A stretch of 64,000 bases of DNA from Psychroflexus lacisalsi (lineage in GTDB: Bacteria > Bacteroidota > Bacteroidia > Flavobacteriales > Flavobacteriaceae): assembly GCF_020164495.1 (NCBI RefSeq), contig NZ_JAIQYZ010000005.1:117147-181146 (forward strand), written 5' to 3'. Made by a program: the position numbers and the translations under genes. Numbering within the stretch: position 1 is the first letter of the stretch; every line of letters starts with the position of its first letter. Positions 63,637 through 64,000 of this stretch are shown here, piece by piece. Below the pieces are notes generated by a model. That model searched no databases, was not told where the DNA came from, and saw only the letters and a list, made by a program, of their open reading frames with translations.

Positions 63637-64000
63637 ATGAATAAATATAAAGAAACTTATGGAGTTGACATTAGTAAAGATGTATTTGATGTTTATGGCA
63701 GCCTTAGCGGTCACCATCAGTTTAACAATGATGAGTCTGGGTTTAAAAAGTTCTTTAAAGGATTGCCAGAGAACTCATTAGTAGCCATGGAGGCAACAGG
63801 TTACTATCATTACAGACTCGCACAGTTTCTTTACAAAAATGCAGTAGCAGTATCCGTTATCAATCCCTTGTCGATCAAGCGGTTTATCCAGATGAAACTG
63901 GCCAAGGTAAAGACAGACAAAAGTGATGCAAAGGCGATCTGTGAGTATGCTCAGAACAATGCGGTTCCCCTCTACAATGCACTTACTGAAGTACAGAGTG
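63637..64000 (+). CDS. IS110 family transposase, N-terminal part (runs off window end)
   Basis: From ATG 63637 the frame encodes 121 residues and continues past the window. The DEDD RuvC-like domain is evident: YGVDISKDVFDV (first Asp), AMEATGYYHY (Glu) and VKTDKSDAKAI (the later Asp pair). IS110 enzymes move DNA through a circular intermediate guided by a bridge RNA. The C-terminal Tnp domain with the Ser nucleophile would lie beyond the edge. No target duplication can be checked. Confidence 0.93.
   Translation, partial: MNKYKETYGVDISKDVFDVYGSLSGHHQFNNDESGFKKFFKGLPENSLVAMEATGYYHYRLAQFLYKNAVAVSVINPLSIKRFIQMKLAKVKTDKSDAKAICEYAQNNAVPLYNALTEVQS

Noticed and set aside
1..64000. tRNA or rRNA genes
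   Set aside because: I scanned intergenic regions for cloverleaf ends and conserved loops and saw none.

Overview
This window comes from a low-GC member of the Bacteroidota, most likely family Flavobacteriaceae. The signs are the gene set (HemJ-type CopD protein next to ferrochelatase, an IPExxxVDY-type protein before pyruvate kinase, a DUF5723 outer-membrane protein, an UpxY/NusG-like antiterminator, a patatin fused to an Omp85 barrel), Bacteroidota-type TAnnTTTG -7 boxes near several starts, weak Shine-Dalgarno sequences and strong A+T bias. I cannot name the genus.

Layout. 1-11.9 kb is housekeeping: a partial sensor kinase, hemJ, a MATE exporter and hemH; a thioredoxin-like protein; a lone ligase-associated DEXH helicase ending in a 7-bp tandem array; pncA/pncB NAD salvage; and a TPR sensor kinase. 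12-32.7 kb is an exopolysaccharide locus, almost all on the minus strand. It holds the chain-length protein, UDP-ManNAc/ManNAcA synthesis, flippase, pyruvyl transferase, two polymerase/ligase-like membrane proteins, glycosyltransferases, acyltransferase, lyase, sulfotransferase, deacetylase, UDP-GlcA/UDP-Xyl synthesis and the priming transferase. The predicted product is an acidic, modified surface polymer. The locus is also visibly decaying: a frameshifted lyase, a remnant of the chain-length gene, and an ATPase gene split by a 160-bp MITE. 32.7-37.1 kb holds purF, a PfkB kinase, RNase H and purN (minus). 37.2-41.5 kb holds acpP-fabF-rnc-IPExxxVDY-pyk (plus). 41.7-50 kb holds rsmI, tdk, alr, a YoeB/Phd toxin-antitoxin pair, uvrC and a patatin/Omp85 protein. 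50-52.6 kb is tyrosine catabolism (hmgA, hppD). Then come DUF3108, an orphan UpxY-like antiterminator, DUF5723 with a lipoprotein, and pta-ackA. 60-64 kb is accessory: an M23 peptidase, a nuclease-helicase gene with an in-frame amber stop lying between Bacteroidota-type palindromic repeats, and the start of an IS110 element.

The most interesting non-genic signal is a pair of ~180-bp structured elements (51291-51471 plus strand, 56132-56306 minus strand). They keep the same single-stranded motifs and an 11-nt apical loop while the stems differ in sequence, the pattern expected of a conserved RNA or folded-DNA element. Other strong observations are the precise MITE insertion with TAA duplication that breaks the DUF4143 ATPase exactly after its Walker A motif, the amber stop that removes helicase motif VI from the nuclease-helicase, and the probable bridge-RNA region of the IS110 element.
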